Assembly: GCA_021640185.1 (NCBI GenBank)
Contig: JAJXDX010000158.1
Coordinates: 1-5,538 of the forward strand
Direction of reading: 5' to 3'
DNA length: 5,538 bases
Origin: Oscillospiraceae bacterium
GTDB lineage: Bacteria > Bacillota > Clostridia > Oscillospirales > Acutalibacteraceae
Shown here: positions 1-5,538 of the stretch, in pieces
How positions within the stretch are numbered: the first letter of the stretch is position 1
Layout of the letters: each line of letters opens with the position of its first letter
Program-made: the position numbers and the translations under genes
The notes under the pieces: model-generated
What the model was told of the DNA's origin: nothing
Seen by the model: the letters and a program-made list of their open reading frames with translations, nothing else
Database searches by the model: none

Positions 1-1539
1 AGCGAACACCGCGTCCTCCGTTTTGCGGTCAAGCGCGGAGAACGGATCGTCCAGCACCATGACCGGGCGCGGATGCGCCAGCGTCCGTGCCAGCGCCAGC
101 CGCTGCGCCTGCCCGCCGGACAGGCGCGCCCCGCCCGTGCCGATCACGGTATCGCTGCCGTCCTCCATGTCCGCCACCTCGTCGGAAAGCGCAACGGCGG
201 CCAACACCGGCCCGATGTCCTGCGTGCTCCCCAGCCGGATGTTGTTCTGCACCGTGTCGGCGGCAAGTTCCGGATCGTGCCCCAGATAGCCGACGGTCGA
301 CGCGATCTCGCGCGGCGAAAGGGAGGACAGCTCCCGCTCCCCAAAGCGGATCGATCCGCCGTAGGGCGCCTCGCCGAGGAACGCCCGCCCGAAGGTGGAT
401 TTCCCGCACGCGACCGGACCGGTCACGCCGATGATGTCGCCCGGCCGCGCCGTCAGCGAGATCCCCGCAAAGATCTGCTTTTCCCCATAGGCAAAGGATA
501 ACCCGTCAAGGACGACCGTTTCCGGCTGCGGCACCGCCGGCTCGTCCGGCTGCACCGGCGTTTTCATCAGCGGTTTTATCCGCTGCCACGATACCTCGGC
601 CTTCTGCACGGCGTTGAACAGCTTGGCTACCTTCGAGGCACGCACGGTCAGCTTCGTAAAGCAGGAGAGGAACGTCGTGAACGCCGCGATGTCCCACGCG
701 CTCCACCCCGTGCCGATCACGTTCTTCGCGCCGAACCAGAGGATGAACAGCACGCCCGCGCCCGACACCGCCAGATACAGCGGCGGCAGCGCCGACTGCC
801 AAACGTTGCTTTTCACCGCCGCTTTTTCGTCGTTATCCAGCACGTCCTCATAGCGCTCCGCCCGTGCCTTTTCGCAGCCGTAAATACGATAGGTCACGGC
901 GTTCTCCGCACGGTCGAGCGTGGCGCCGCTCAGCGCCCCCGCCGCTTTTTTGTATGCTGCGCCCGCGCGCTGCACCGGCCCTTTCATCCGCGCCGCGCAA
1001 ACATAGGATACCGGCGTGAACATCAAACTAAGCAGCGCCAGCCGCCAGTCATACACCAAAAGCATCACCGTATAGCCGACCATCACCACGCCGGTGTCAA
1101 AGATCTCGGTGGTGGATCTGCGCATCCCCTCCACGCAGTCGCCCACGTCCGAAACGGCCTTCGTCAGCAACTCTCCGGCGCCTTCCTCCTCCAGCGCCGC
1201 CCGGCTCGCGCGCACAAGATCGCCGTAAAGGATGCCCTTCATCCGGCGGTCGATGTTATTGGCAAAGCGGCGGACATAGAACCGCTTGACGAACCGCGCC
1301 CCCTGCACGGCCAAAACGACCGCCAGATATGCACCCACCAGCACCGCCATCCGGGCGGGCGTTTCTCTCCCGCCCAAAATATCGGCCAAGCACTGCGCCA
1401 GCCGCCCCTCGAACCACGGCGTCGCCAGCTGCCCCACATTATAGAACGTCCCGGAAACGGTGACGAGGGCCAGCGGCAGCCATTCCGCCCGAAAATAGGA
1501 CAAGATCCGGTCCGGCCGGAACTCTTTTTTGCTTTTCAT
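1..1539 (-). CDS. ABC exporter half-transporter (membrane domain fused to ATPase), C-terminus cut by window edge
   Basis: Translating the minus strand from ATG at 1539 gives 513 open codons to position 1 with no stop, so the last roughly 60-80 residues, including the H-loop histidine, lie outside. The N-terminal half carries hydrophobic stretches around residues 20-40, 68-88, 145-190 and 255-310, as in a type IV (MsbA/BmrA-like) exporter membrane domain. The ATPase half has Walker A GPVACGKST (374-382), signature LSGGQ (473-477), Walker B VMVLDD (493-498) and D-loop SALD (501-504). Two catalytic positions are unusual: the Q-loop reads YLGHDPEL with His421 instead of Gln, and the residue after the Walker B Asp is Asp498 instead of Glu. 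A non-Glu at that place is typical of the degenerate half of heterodimeric exporters, so a partner half-transporter probably follows beyond position 1. Start: ATG with GGGAAG 7 nt upstream, 4 nt after the MarR stop, so probably co-transcribed and coupled. The substrate cannot be told from sequence; drug or lipid export is a guess from family and context. Confidence 0.93.
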   Translation of the reverse strand, partial: MKSKKEFRPDRILSYFRAEWLPLALVTVSGTFYNVGQLATPWFEGRLAQCLADILGGRETPARMAVLVGAYLAVVLAVQGARFVKRFYVRRFANNIDRRMKGILYGDLVRASRAALEEEGAGELLTKAVSDVGDCVEGMRRSTTEIFDTGVVMVGYTVMLLVYDWRLALLSLMFTPVSYVCAARMKGPVQRAGAAYKKAAGALSGATLDRAENAVTYRIYGCEKARAERYEDVLDNDEKAAVKSNVWQSALPPLYLAVSGAGVLFILWFGAKNVIGTGWSAWDIAAFTTFLSCFTKLTVRASKVAKLFNAVQKAEVSWQRIKPLMKTPVQPDEPAVPQPETVVLDGLSFAYGEKQIFAGISLTARPGDIIGVTGPVACGKSTFGRAFLGEAPYGGSIRFGERELSSLSPREIASTVGYLGHDPELAADTVQNNIRLGSTQDIGPVLAAVALSDEVADMEDGSDTVIGTGGARLSGGQAQRLALARTLAHPRPVMVLDDPFSALDRKTEDAVFA

Positions 1540-1543
1540 TCGC

Positions 1544-2002
1544 TCACTTCCCGTGTCCTTCGACAAAATGCGGAAATCCCGCCCGGCTCTCGGTCTTTGA
1601 GGCAGTATACAGCTTATCCAGCAGCTGCGCGAACTGCTCCGCCTCCGCCGGTGTCAAATCGCCGGTCAGGTATTCATAAAACCCGGCCTCGATCTCCGCC
1701 TTGGAGGAACGCATCTCCTCCGCCTTCTCCGTGGGATAGAGCAGCTGGCTGCGGCGGTCGTCCGGGTCGTCCCTGCGCACGAGGAACCCTTTGGCCTCCA
1801 AATTTTTCGTCCTTCGGGCGATGGCCGCCTTGTCCGCGTGCAGCAGCTTTGCGAGTTTCGCCTGCGAGCAGCCCGGACTGTGCCGCACCGCATGGATCAG
1901 ATCGATCTCCGCCGTACCCACTCCGTCCTCGCGCAGCAAGATCAGCACGAGCTTTTCCGCCTCCCGCGCGATCTTCGTGATCTTCCGTCCCGTGATGTCC
2001 AT
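1544..2002 (-). CDS. MarR-family winged-helix transcriptional regulator
   Basis: A 152-residue protein of normal MarR length. The winged helix-turn-helix is clear: helices around residues 46-72 (SQAKLAKLLHADKAAIARR then NLEAKGFLV) and a wing with the family-typical DPDDRRSQLLYPTEKAEEM (79-97). Flanking N- and C-terminal helices (about 5-40 and 98-135) would form the dimer interface. MarR dimers bind short palindromes and usually repress until a small ligand or an oxidant releases them. Cys45, just ahead of the first DNA-binding helix, is the only cysteine; whether it senses anything is unknown. The start ATG is preceded by GGAGGG with a 4-nt gap. The gene is first in an operon with the ABC transporter starting 4 nt downstream, and its promoter is overlapped by a TTGTA/TACAA palindrome, so autorepression and transporter control are likely. 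The ligand is unknown. Confidence 0.95.
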   Translation of the reverse strand: MDITGRKITKIAREAEKLVLILLREDGVGTAEIDLIHAVRHSPGCSQAKLAKLLHADKAAIARRTKNLEAKGFLVRRDDPDDRRSQLLYPTEKAEEMRSSKAEIEAGFYEYLTGDLTPAEAEQFAQLLDKLYTASKTESRAGFPHFVEGHGK

Positions 2003-2006
2003 CTGT

Positions 2007-2012
2007 CCCTCC
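2007..2012 (-). promoter_or_regulatory. Ribosome binding site of the MarR gene
   Basis: On the minus strand GGAGGG lies 4 nt before the ATG at 2002. This strong Shine-Dalgarno match supports the chosen start. Confidence 0.8.
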
Positions 2013-2023
2013 GCCAGCTTTTC

Positions 2024-2045
2024 GTTGTACCTACAACCATTGTAG
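2024..2045 (-). promoter_or_regulatory. Probable MarR operator: three TTGTA/TACAA half-sites in two overlapping palindromes
   Basis: Two perfect inverted repeats share their middle arm. Read on the plus strand, GTTGTA-CC-TACAAC spans 2024-2037 and CTACAA-CCA-TTGTAG spans 2031-2045. The pair covers the -10 box (2039-2044) and the predicted transcription start just below it, which is where a steric repressor would act. TTGTA/TACAA-type palindromes are common among MarR-family operators. Assignment to the adjacent MarR is by position and inference. Two dimers could not easily sit on the same face with a shared arm, so the sites may be alternative or cooperative. Confidence 0.75.
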
Positions 2046-2066
2046 TCGAAAAAGCGCCCGTGTCAA
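2039..2066 (-). promoter_or_regulatory. Sigma-A-type promoter of the marR-ABC operon
   Basis: On the minus strand a perfect -35 TTGACA (2066-2061) is followed after 16 nt by -10 TACAAT (2044-2039), one mismatch from consensus. Transcription would start near 2032, giving a leader of about 30 nt before the MarR ATG. The T-rich tract just upstream (2081-2069) is the U-tract of the preceding terminator and may also act as an UP-like element. Confidence 0.82.
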
Positions 2067-2068
2067 GC

Positions 2069-2111
2069 AAAAAAGAAAAAAGCTGACAGGTCATTCATCT
2101 GGCCTGTCAGC
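2069..2111 (-). terminator. Rho-independent terminator of the restriction-modification operon
   Basis: A perfect 9-bp stem (GCTGACAGG at 2082-2090 with CCTGTCAGC at 2103-2111), which G-U and C-G pairs can extend inward, is followed on the minus strand by TTTTTTCTTTTTT (2081-2069). It begins about 36 nt past the endonuclease stop. The plus-strand side has only a short T run, so it acts mainly on minus-strand transcription. It ends only 2 nt before the -35 box of the next operon. Confidence 0.92.
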
Positions 2112-2146
2112 ATTTTCGTGTTTGAGAATGCGTTTGCTGTCACTCA

Positions 2147-2887
2147 TCAAAGCATCGCACTGTCGGTTTGCTCACTTTCCGCCTCGTCATAAAAAGCATC
2201 GACAGGGATATGTTTTCGGTGTTCTTTGGTGACCGCTTCACGCACTTCGGCGATAGCCGCCATTTTGTCGACGACATAGCGAAAATTTTCCTGCGTATCC
2301 TTTCTTCGCCGCTCCACGATCGCCGTGTAGTCGATACCTAAAATCTGACAAAACTCCTCCCCGGTCATGACTTGGTCTATCGAAAAGGCACCTTTGAATC
2401 CGGTCACGATCTTATCTTTATCCGGCTGGTTGAAACAGCAGATGTAATATTTCGTGCGGAACGGGATCTTGGGCGCGATATGGTCAACGAAGATGCGCAG
2501 CATTTCCTTTTCTGCGGCGGATTTTTTTGTGTCGAAGGCATCGCCGTCCTTAAGTTCAACGACATAACAGACATTTCTCGCCCTGCCGAGCGTGAATACG
2601 ATAAAGTCCGGTTCGTGTCCGTCCAATCGATAATCCGAATTTTTCAGCACTTTCTTTGTGCAGAGATATGCACCGTCAGGCACTGCTCCCGCATCGCAGT
2701 CATCGATGAACCCGTTCAGATCCCGGATGAGCGTTGCGCTGCCGTTGATGATCTTTTCCAGTTCTGTGCCGTTGGAGATGACCGTAGACTGTGCTTTGGT
2801 AAAGATCTCTGCCATGGTCCGGTCGCCGACCAATCGTTCATACCCGCCACCGCTCTGTTTCGGATGCGCATTACTGATCTTCGCCAT
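2147..2887 (-). CDS. Putative type II restriction endonuclease, PD-(D/E)xK fold
   Basis: A 246-residue soluble protein. The catalytic signature is visible: Pro93-Asp94 followed by Glu111-Leu112-Lys113 (PDFIVF, then YVVELKDGDAFDTKKS), that is PD-x16-ExK with a hydrophobic strand before each motif, as in type II restriction enzymes. The Asp and Glu would bind Mg2+ and the Lys would assist hydrolysis of both DNA strands. Basic and Gly-rich residues near the N-terminus (GGGYERLVGDR, 13-23) and a charged C-terminal half may contact DNA. It lies directly after a DNA methyltransferase, the usual partner arrangement. I chose ATG at 2887 because GGAGGTGA stands 8 nt upstream. The longer in-frame ATG at 2971 would overlap the methyltransferase by 101 nt and lacks such a site. 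With the chosen start the overlap is 17 nt, implying translational coupling. The recognition sequence and exact subfamily are not recognised. The nuclease fold is likely; the restriction role is inferred from pairing. Confidence 0.85.
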   Translation of the reverse strand: MAKISNAHPKQSGGGYERLVGDRTMAEIFTKAQSTVISNGTELEKIINGSATLIRDLNGFIDDCDAGAVPDGAYLCTKKVLKNSDYRLDGHEPDFIVFTLGRARNVCYVVELKDGDAFDTKKSAAEKEMLRIFVDHIAPKIPFRTKYYICCFNQPDKDKIVTGFKGAFSIDQVMTGEEFCQILGIDYTAIVERRRKDTQENFRYVVDKMAAIAEVREAVTKEHRKHIPVDAFYDEAESEQTDSAML

Positions 2888-3608
2888 AGACGATGTCACC
2901 TCCGATAAAATCCCGGTCACCGAGCTGTCTGCACGCTTCCAGAACGGAATACCCGCCCGCAGCCGGATCAAGGACCGTATCGCCGGGCAGCGTCGTCGCT
3001 GCGATCAGTCGCCGCTGCAATTCGACCGGCTTGCTGTGCGGGTGTGTCTTGGTCGTCTTCTCCTCCCAAACATCGGGGATCCCATGGTCTGTCCAGTGGG
3101 CTTTGGCCTTGATCGGCTGTTTTTGCAGCACGATCAGATACTCCGACCTGCGTCTGGTGCGATATCCCATACCGATCTTTCCTTTGTCCCACACGATCAT
3201 ATCGACGAGGTCAAGCTTCGTATCTGTCAGCCAAGGCAGGACACCTTGGCAAAGGTGGAATTTGTCCACCCACAAAAAGAGATAACCGCTGTCTGCCAAT
3301 ATCCTGTCGATCTCTTTGATGAAACGAACGATCGTATCTTCGTCCATCTGCGGCAGGCCGCTTCTCGCCTTACCGCGAGACACACCTTCGTTGCCGTATT
3401 TGAGTTTGTCCAAAACGCCGCGGTATTGCGGATCGAAAAACGCTGTCCGGACAGAGCCGTCACGGATATCTGCCAACAGATCTGCTCCGTCAGCTAAGTT
3501 TTTCTTATTGATCTCATATCTATCGTCGACCAAAACGCTCATTTCCGTCGTTCCGTCCTTTCCCCATGCGCCAATGACCGATCCGGAATGTTTTTTGCTG
3601 CAACGCAT
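2871..3608 (-). CDS. Small beta-class DNA amino-methyltransferase (N6-adenine or N4-cytosine), modification partner of the adjacent nuclease
   Basis: A 245-residue protein with motif order of the beta class (N6_N4_Mtase): catalytic motif IV near the N-terminus (FFDPQY, Asp59-Tyr62) and the AdoMet-binding block near the C-terminus (Lys193-Pro194 of motif X, then GDTVLDPAAGGY at 209-220 and an acidic GGD ending at Asp238). The stretch in between (about 63-190, with YGNEG, HWTDHG and a basic RTRRR) would hold target recognition. It would transfer a methyl group from AdoMet to the exocyclic amine of adenine or cytosine in the target site. Motif IV has Gln where DPPY is usual, and motif I ends GGY instead of the usual GSG-like form. 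It is first in an operon with the endonuclease, so modification is made before restriction. Start uncertain: ATG at 3608 has GGAAGAG just upstream and lies about 29 nt from the predicted transcript start. ATG at 3542 (MSVLVDDRYE, 223 residues) is an alternative. Confidence 0.9.
   Translation of the reverse strand: MRCSKKHSGSVIGAWGKDGTTEMSVLVDDRYEINKKNLADGADLLADIRDGSVRTAFFDPQYRGVLDKLKYGNEGVSRGKARSGLPQMDEDTIVRFIKEIDRILADSGYLFLWVDKFHLCQGVLPWLTDTKLDLVDMIVWDKGKIGMGYRTRRRSEYLIVLQKQPIKAKAHWTDHGIPDVWEEKTTKTHPHSKPVELQRRLIAATTLPGDTVLDPAAGGYSVLEACRQLGDRDFIGGDIVYGEDQ
2896..2903 (-). promoter_or_regulatory. Ribosome binding site of the endonuclease, inside the methyltransferase gene
   Basis: GGAGGTGA on the minus strand, 8 nt before ATG at 2887, is a near-perfect Shine-Dalgarno sequence. 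It also encodes the Gly-Gly-Asp near the methyltransferase C-terminus. It fixes the endonuclease start at 2887 and ties its translation to the upstream gene. Confidence 0.88.
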
Positions 3609-3624
3609 TTTCTCTTCCGGACAA

Positions 3625-3640
3625 ACGCTGATACGCTGAT
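3625..3640. repeat. Tandem 8-bp direct repeat at the restriction-modification transcription start
   Basis: ACGCTGAT occurs twice back to back (3625-3632 and 3633-3640, plus strand), starting 3 nt past the -10 box and covering the predicted +1. It could be a binding site for a regulator or simply a slippage duplication; nothing else in the window identifies its role. Confidence 0.6.
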
Positions 3641-3643
3641 GAT

Positions 3644-3672
3644 ATTATGACCTATCCGTCGGAAAATGTCAA
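3644..3672 (-). promoter_or_regulatory. Sigma-A-type promoter of the restriction-modification operon
   Basis: On the minus strand a perfect -35 TTGACA (3672-3667), a 17-nt spacer and -10 CATAAT (3649-3644, one mismatch from consensus). The start of transcription is expected near 3637, inside a tandem 8-bp repeat. It sits between the hydrogenase terminator and the methyltransferase start, so the cassette has its own transcription unit. No gene for a controller (C) protein is present. Confidence 0.8.
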
Positions 3673-3711
3673 GTCGATCGTTCCATTCCACAGTATGAAC
3701 GTCCGATGACG

Positions 3712-3760
3712 AAAGATAAACAGATAAGACCGGCGCACGGTCTGATCGCGCGCCGGTCTT
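3712..3760 (-). terminator. Rho-independent terminator of the hydrogenase gene
   Basis: A perfect 11-bp GC-rich inverted repeat (AAGACCGGCGC at 3726-3736 with GCGCCGGTCTT at 3750-3760, 13-nt loop) begins 29 nt past the hydrogenase stop. The minus-strand sequence after it is T-rich but interrupted (ATCTGTTTATCTTT), so termination may be less than complete. The plus-strand side has no T-run. Confidence 0.8.
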
Positions 3761-3789
3761 GTCCCGTTTACCGTTGTTCTACGGTAGGA

Positions 3790-5535
3790 TCACCGGAATT
3801 TTTTGCGGGGGACGTAATGGGTGTGCAGGATCTCGTGCGCCTTATGGCCGCCGAACTCGCCCAGATAGTCGGCATAGACCGCCTTGACGGTCGGGTTCTC
3901 ATGCGATTTGCGCAGCGGCATGGCGGCATCCTGATCGTACAGCGCTTTGGCGCGCATGGCCTTGAGGTCGAACACGTTGAGCACGGAGGCCGGCTGGATC
4001 GGCTGGCCGCCGCCGGTCACGCAGCCGCCGGGGCAGCACATGATCTCGACGAACGCCCACGGCGCGGTGCCGTCCTTGATGCGGCTCATCACGTAGTTGG
4101 CGTTGGCGATGCCGCTGGCCACCGCGACCTTCAGCTCCACGCCGCCGATCGTATAGGTGGCTTCCTTCAGCCCCTTCGTGCCGCGCACTTCCGTGAACTC
4201 CACGGGCTGTGCGTCCGTCCCGGTCAGCCAGTCGTTGGCGGTGCGCAGCGCCGCCTCCATCACGCCGCCGGTGGCGCCGAAGATGACGGCCGCGCCCGTG
4301 CTGACGCCCAGCATATCGTCGAACTTCTCGTCCGGCAGGAAGGTGAACCGGATCCCGGCGCGGCCGATCATGCGCGCCAGCTCGCGCGTCGTGATCGAGA
4401 TGTCCACGTCGGCCAGTCCGTTCTCGCTCAGCTCTTCACGGCCGACCTCGAATTTCTTCGCGGTGCAGGGCATGACGGAAACGCTGACGATCTTTTCCGG
4501 ATCGATGCCGTTTTTCTCGGCATAATAGGTCTTGAGCAGGCCGCCCATCATGTTCTGGGGGCTCTTGCAGGTGGACAGGTGGTCGAGCAGCTCGGGGTAG
4601 TACAGCTCCGCGAACTTGACCCAGCCGGGCGAGCAGGACGTGATCATCGGCAGCTTGCCGCCGTTTTTGATGCGGCCGACCAGCTCGTTGGCCTCCTCCA
4701 CGATCGTGAAGTCGGCGGCGCAGTCGGTGTCGAACACCTTATCGAAGCCCAGCCGGTGCAGTGCGGCGACCATCTTGCCCTCGACGTTCGTGCCGATCGG
4801 CATACCGAACTCCTCGCCCAGCGCGGCGCGCACGGCCGGCGCGGTCTGCACGATCACGATCTTTTCGGGATCGTTGATCGCCTCCCACACCTTGGCGGTG
4901 TCGTCCCGCTCGCTCAGGGCGCCGGTGGGACAGACGGTGATGCACTGCCCGCAGGAAACGCACGGCGTTTCGTCCAAGGGCTTTTCGAACGCACAGGCGA
5001 TGTGCGTATCGATGCCGCGGTCGTTCGCACCGATGACGGACACGAACTGCTGGCGGCAGGCAGCCACGCAGCGGCGGCACAGGATGCACTTGTTGTTGTC
5101 GCGCACCAGATGCGCGGCGGAGGTATCCGGCTCGTAATGCGGGCGGAAGCCGTCGTACTTGCCGCTGTCCTCCACGCCGTAGTCACGGCACAGCTTCTGC
5201 AGCTCGCAATTGGTGGAGCGCACACAGGAGAGGCACTTCTTCTCATGCGTCGACAGGATCAGCTCCAGCGTGATGCGGCGGTTATCCTGCACCTTGCGGC
5301 TGTTGGTCGTGACCTCCATGCCCTCGCTGACGGGATACACACAGGCGGTCACCAGACGCGCCGGGCGGCCGCCCTCGCTCGCTTCGACCACACAGATGCG
5401 GCAGGCACCGATCTCGTTGATCTCTTTGAGGAAGCACAGAGTGGGGATCTCCACGCCGGCATAACGCGCGGCCTCGAGCACGGTCGAGCCTTTCGGCACG
5501 CTGACCGCGATGCCGTTGATCTTTACATTGACCAT
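3790..5535 (-). CDS. hydA: [FeFe] hydrogenase catalytic subunit, HndD/HydA type with full N-terminal iron-sulfur relay
   Basis: A complete 581-residue cytoplasmic enzyme that interconverts H2 with protons and electrons; length matches HndD and CpI. N-terminal 2Fe-2S ferredoxin domain with Cys34, Cys45, Cys48 and Cys65. His-ligated 4Fe-4S site with His97, Cys101, Cys104 and Cys110. Two 4Fe-4S sites with Cys150/153/156/160 and Cys192/195/198/202. The H-cluster domain has L1 TSCSPGW (299-305), L2 MPCTAKKFE (355-363) and L3 EIMCCPGGCVTGGG (497-510). Aligned with C. pasteurianum CpI (offset +2 around L2 and L3), Cys357, Cys501 and Cys505 match the cluster ligands and Cys301 the proton-relay Cys, but Ser302 falls where CpI has ligand Cys300. 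There is no extra C-terminal 2Fe-2S domain as in T. maritima HydA. Subunits of this type usually work with NADH-binding HydB/HndC and HydC/HndA partners in electron bifurcation, probably encoded upstream outside the window. The start ATG has only 3 nt of upstream sequence in view, so its ribosome binding site cannot be seen. The gene ends at its own terminator. Confidence 0.97.
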   Translation of the reverse strand: MVNVKINGIAVSVPKGSTVLEAARYAGVEIPTLCFLKEINEIGACRICVVEASEGGRPARLVTACVYPVSEGMEVTTNSRKVQDNRRITLELILSTHEKKCLSCVRSTNCELQKLCRDYGVEDSGKYDGFRPHYEPDTSAAHLVRDNNKCILCRRCVAACRQQFVSVIGANDRGIDTHIACAFEKPLDETPCVSCGQCITVCPTGALSERDDTAKVWEAINDPEKIVIVQTAPAVRAALGEEFGMPIGTNVEGKMVAALHRLGFDKVFDTDCAADFTIVEEANELVGRIKNGGKLPMITSCSPGWVKFAELYYPELLDHLSTCKSPQNMMGGLLKTYYAEKNGIDPEKIVSVSVMPCTAKKFEVGREELSENGLADVDISITTRELARMIGRAGIRFTFLPDEKFDDMLGVSTGAAVIFGATGGVMEAALRTANDWLTGTDAQPVEFTEVRGTKGLKEATYTIGGVELKVAVASGIANANYVMSRIKDGTAPWAFVEIMCCPGGCVTGGGQPIQPASVLNVFDLKAMRAKALYDQDAAMPLRKSHENPTVKAVYADYLGEFGGHKAHEILHTHYVPRKKFR

Positions 5536-5538
5536 ATC

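Noticed and set aside
23..853. Open frames on both strands across the ABC gene
   Set aside because: The GC-rich sequence leaves stops rare in all frames. The true frame, open from 1539 to position 1, carries Walker A, LSGGQ and Walker B.
2888..2971. Longer endonuclease start at ATG 2971, adding 28 residues
   Set aside because: It would overlap the methyltransferase by 101 nt, while ATG 2887 has an excellent GGAGGTGA 8 nt upstream.
2658..3639. Long plus-strand open frames opposite the restriction-modification genes
   Set aside because: They are antisense to genes with clear catalytic motifs, have low-complexity unfamiliar translations and show no supporting ribosome binding sites.
3726..3760. 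Inverted repeat as a mobile-element end or attachment site
   Set aside because: A GC-rich 11-bp stem with a following T-rich run just past a stop codon is better explained as a terminator. No matching repeat or target duplication was seen on the other side of the restriction-modification cassette.
4157..5464. Plus-strand and alternative minus-strand frames within the hydrogenase
   Set aside because: They are shadows of the intact 581-residue hydrogenase frame, whose cluster-binding cysteines are all in order.
1..5538. CRISPR array, tRNA, rRNA, riboswitch or insertion sequence
   Set aside because: No regularly spaced repeats, tRNA-like folds or transposase motifs were found by eye. The two intergenic gaps (144 and 181 nt) are accounted for by promoters, an operator and terminators.

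Overview
The window looks like part of the chromosome of a strictly anaerobic, fairly GC-rich Firmicute, most plausibly a Clostridia/Oscillospirales-type gut fermenter. The basis is a full-length multi-cluster [FeFe] hydrogenase of the HndD/HydA kind, Gram-positive-style ribosome binding sites (GGAGGTGA, GGAGGG), TTGACA-type promoters, and a MarR-ABC exporter pair of a type common in that group. The taxon is an inference; no rRNA or marker gene is present.

All five genes are on the minus strand, so transcription runs from high to low coordinates. In that order: (1) 5535-3790, a complete 581-residue [FeFe] hydrogenase catalytic subunit, followed by a strong hairpin terminator. (2) 3672-3644, a promoter for a two-gene operon: a small beta-class amino-methyltransferase (3608-2871) and a PD-(D/E)xK endonuclease (2887-2147). 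Together these look like a compact type II restriction-modification system. The endonuclease ribosome binding site lies inside the methyltransferase gene and the reading frames overlap by 17 nt. The operon ends at a hairpin with a long U-tract. (3) 2066-2039, a second promoter overlapped by a three-half-site TTGTA/TACAA operator, driving a MarR-family repressor (2002-1544) and, 4 nt further on, an ABC exporter half-transporter that runs off the window at position 1.

The two host-like blocks (hydrogenase and MarR/ABC) are clearly GC-rich. In sampled lines the restriction-modification block is lower (about 52-57% against 60-67%). It has its own promoter and terminator, so it reads as a self-contained cassette set between unrelated housekeeping/accessory operons. 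The MarR regulator probably represses itself and the transporter. The methyltransferase presumably protects the sites that the endonuclease cuts. The hydrogenase probably works with NADH- and ferredoxin-interacting subunits encoded just upstream, outside the window.

I see no novel multi-gene system. The least ordinary elements are the restriction-modification pair, which I cannot assign to a named specificity (atypical DPQY and DPAAGGY methyltransferase motifs); a Ser in the hydrogenase L1 motif where the classical enzyme has a cluster-ligating Cys; and an ABC ATPase with both a non-canonical Q-loop and a non-canonical Walker B end.
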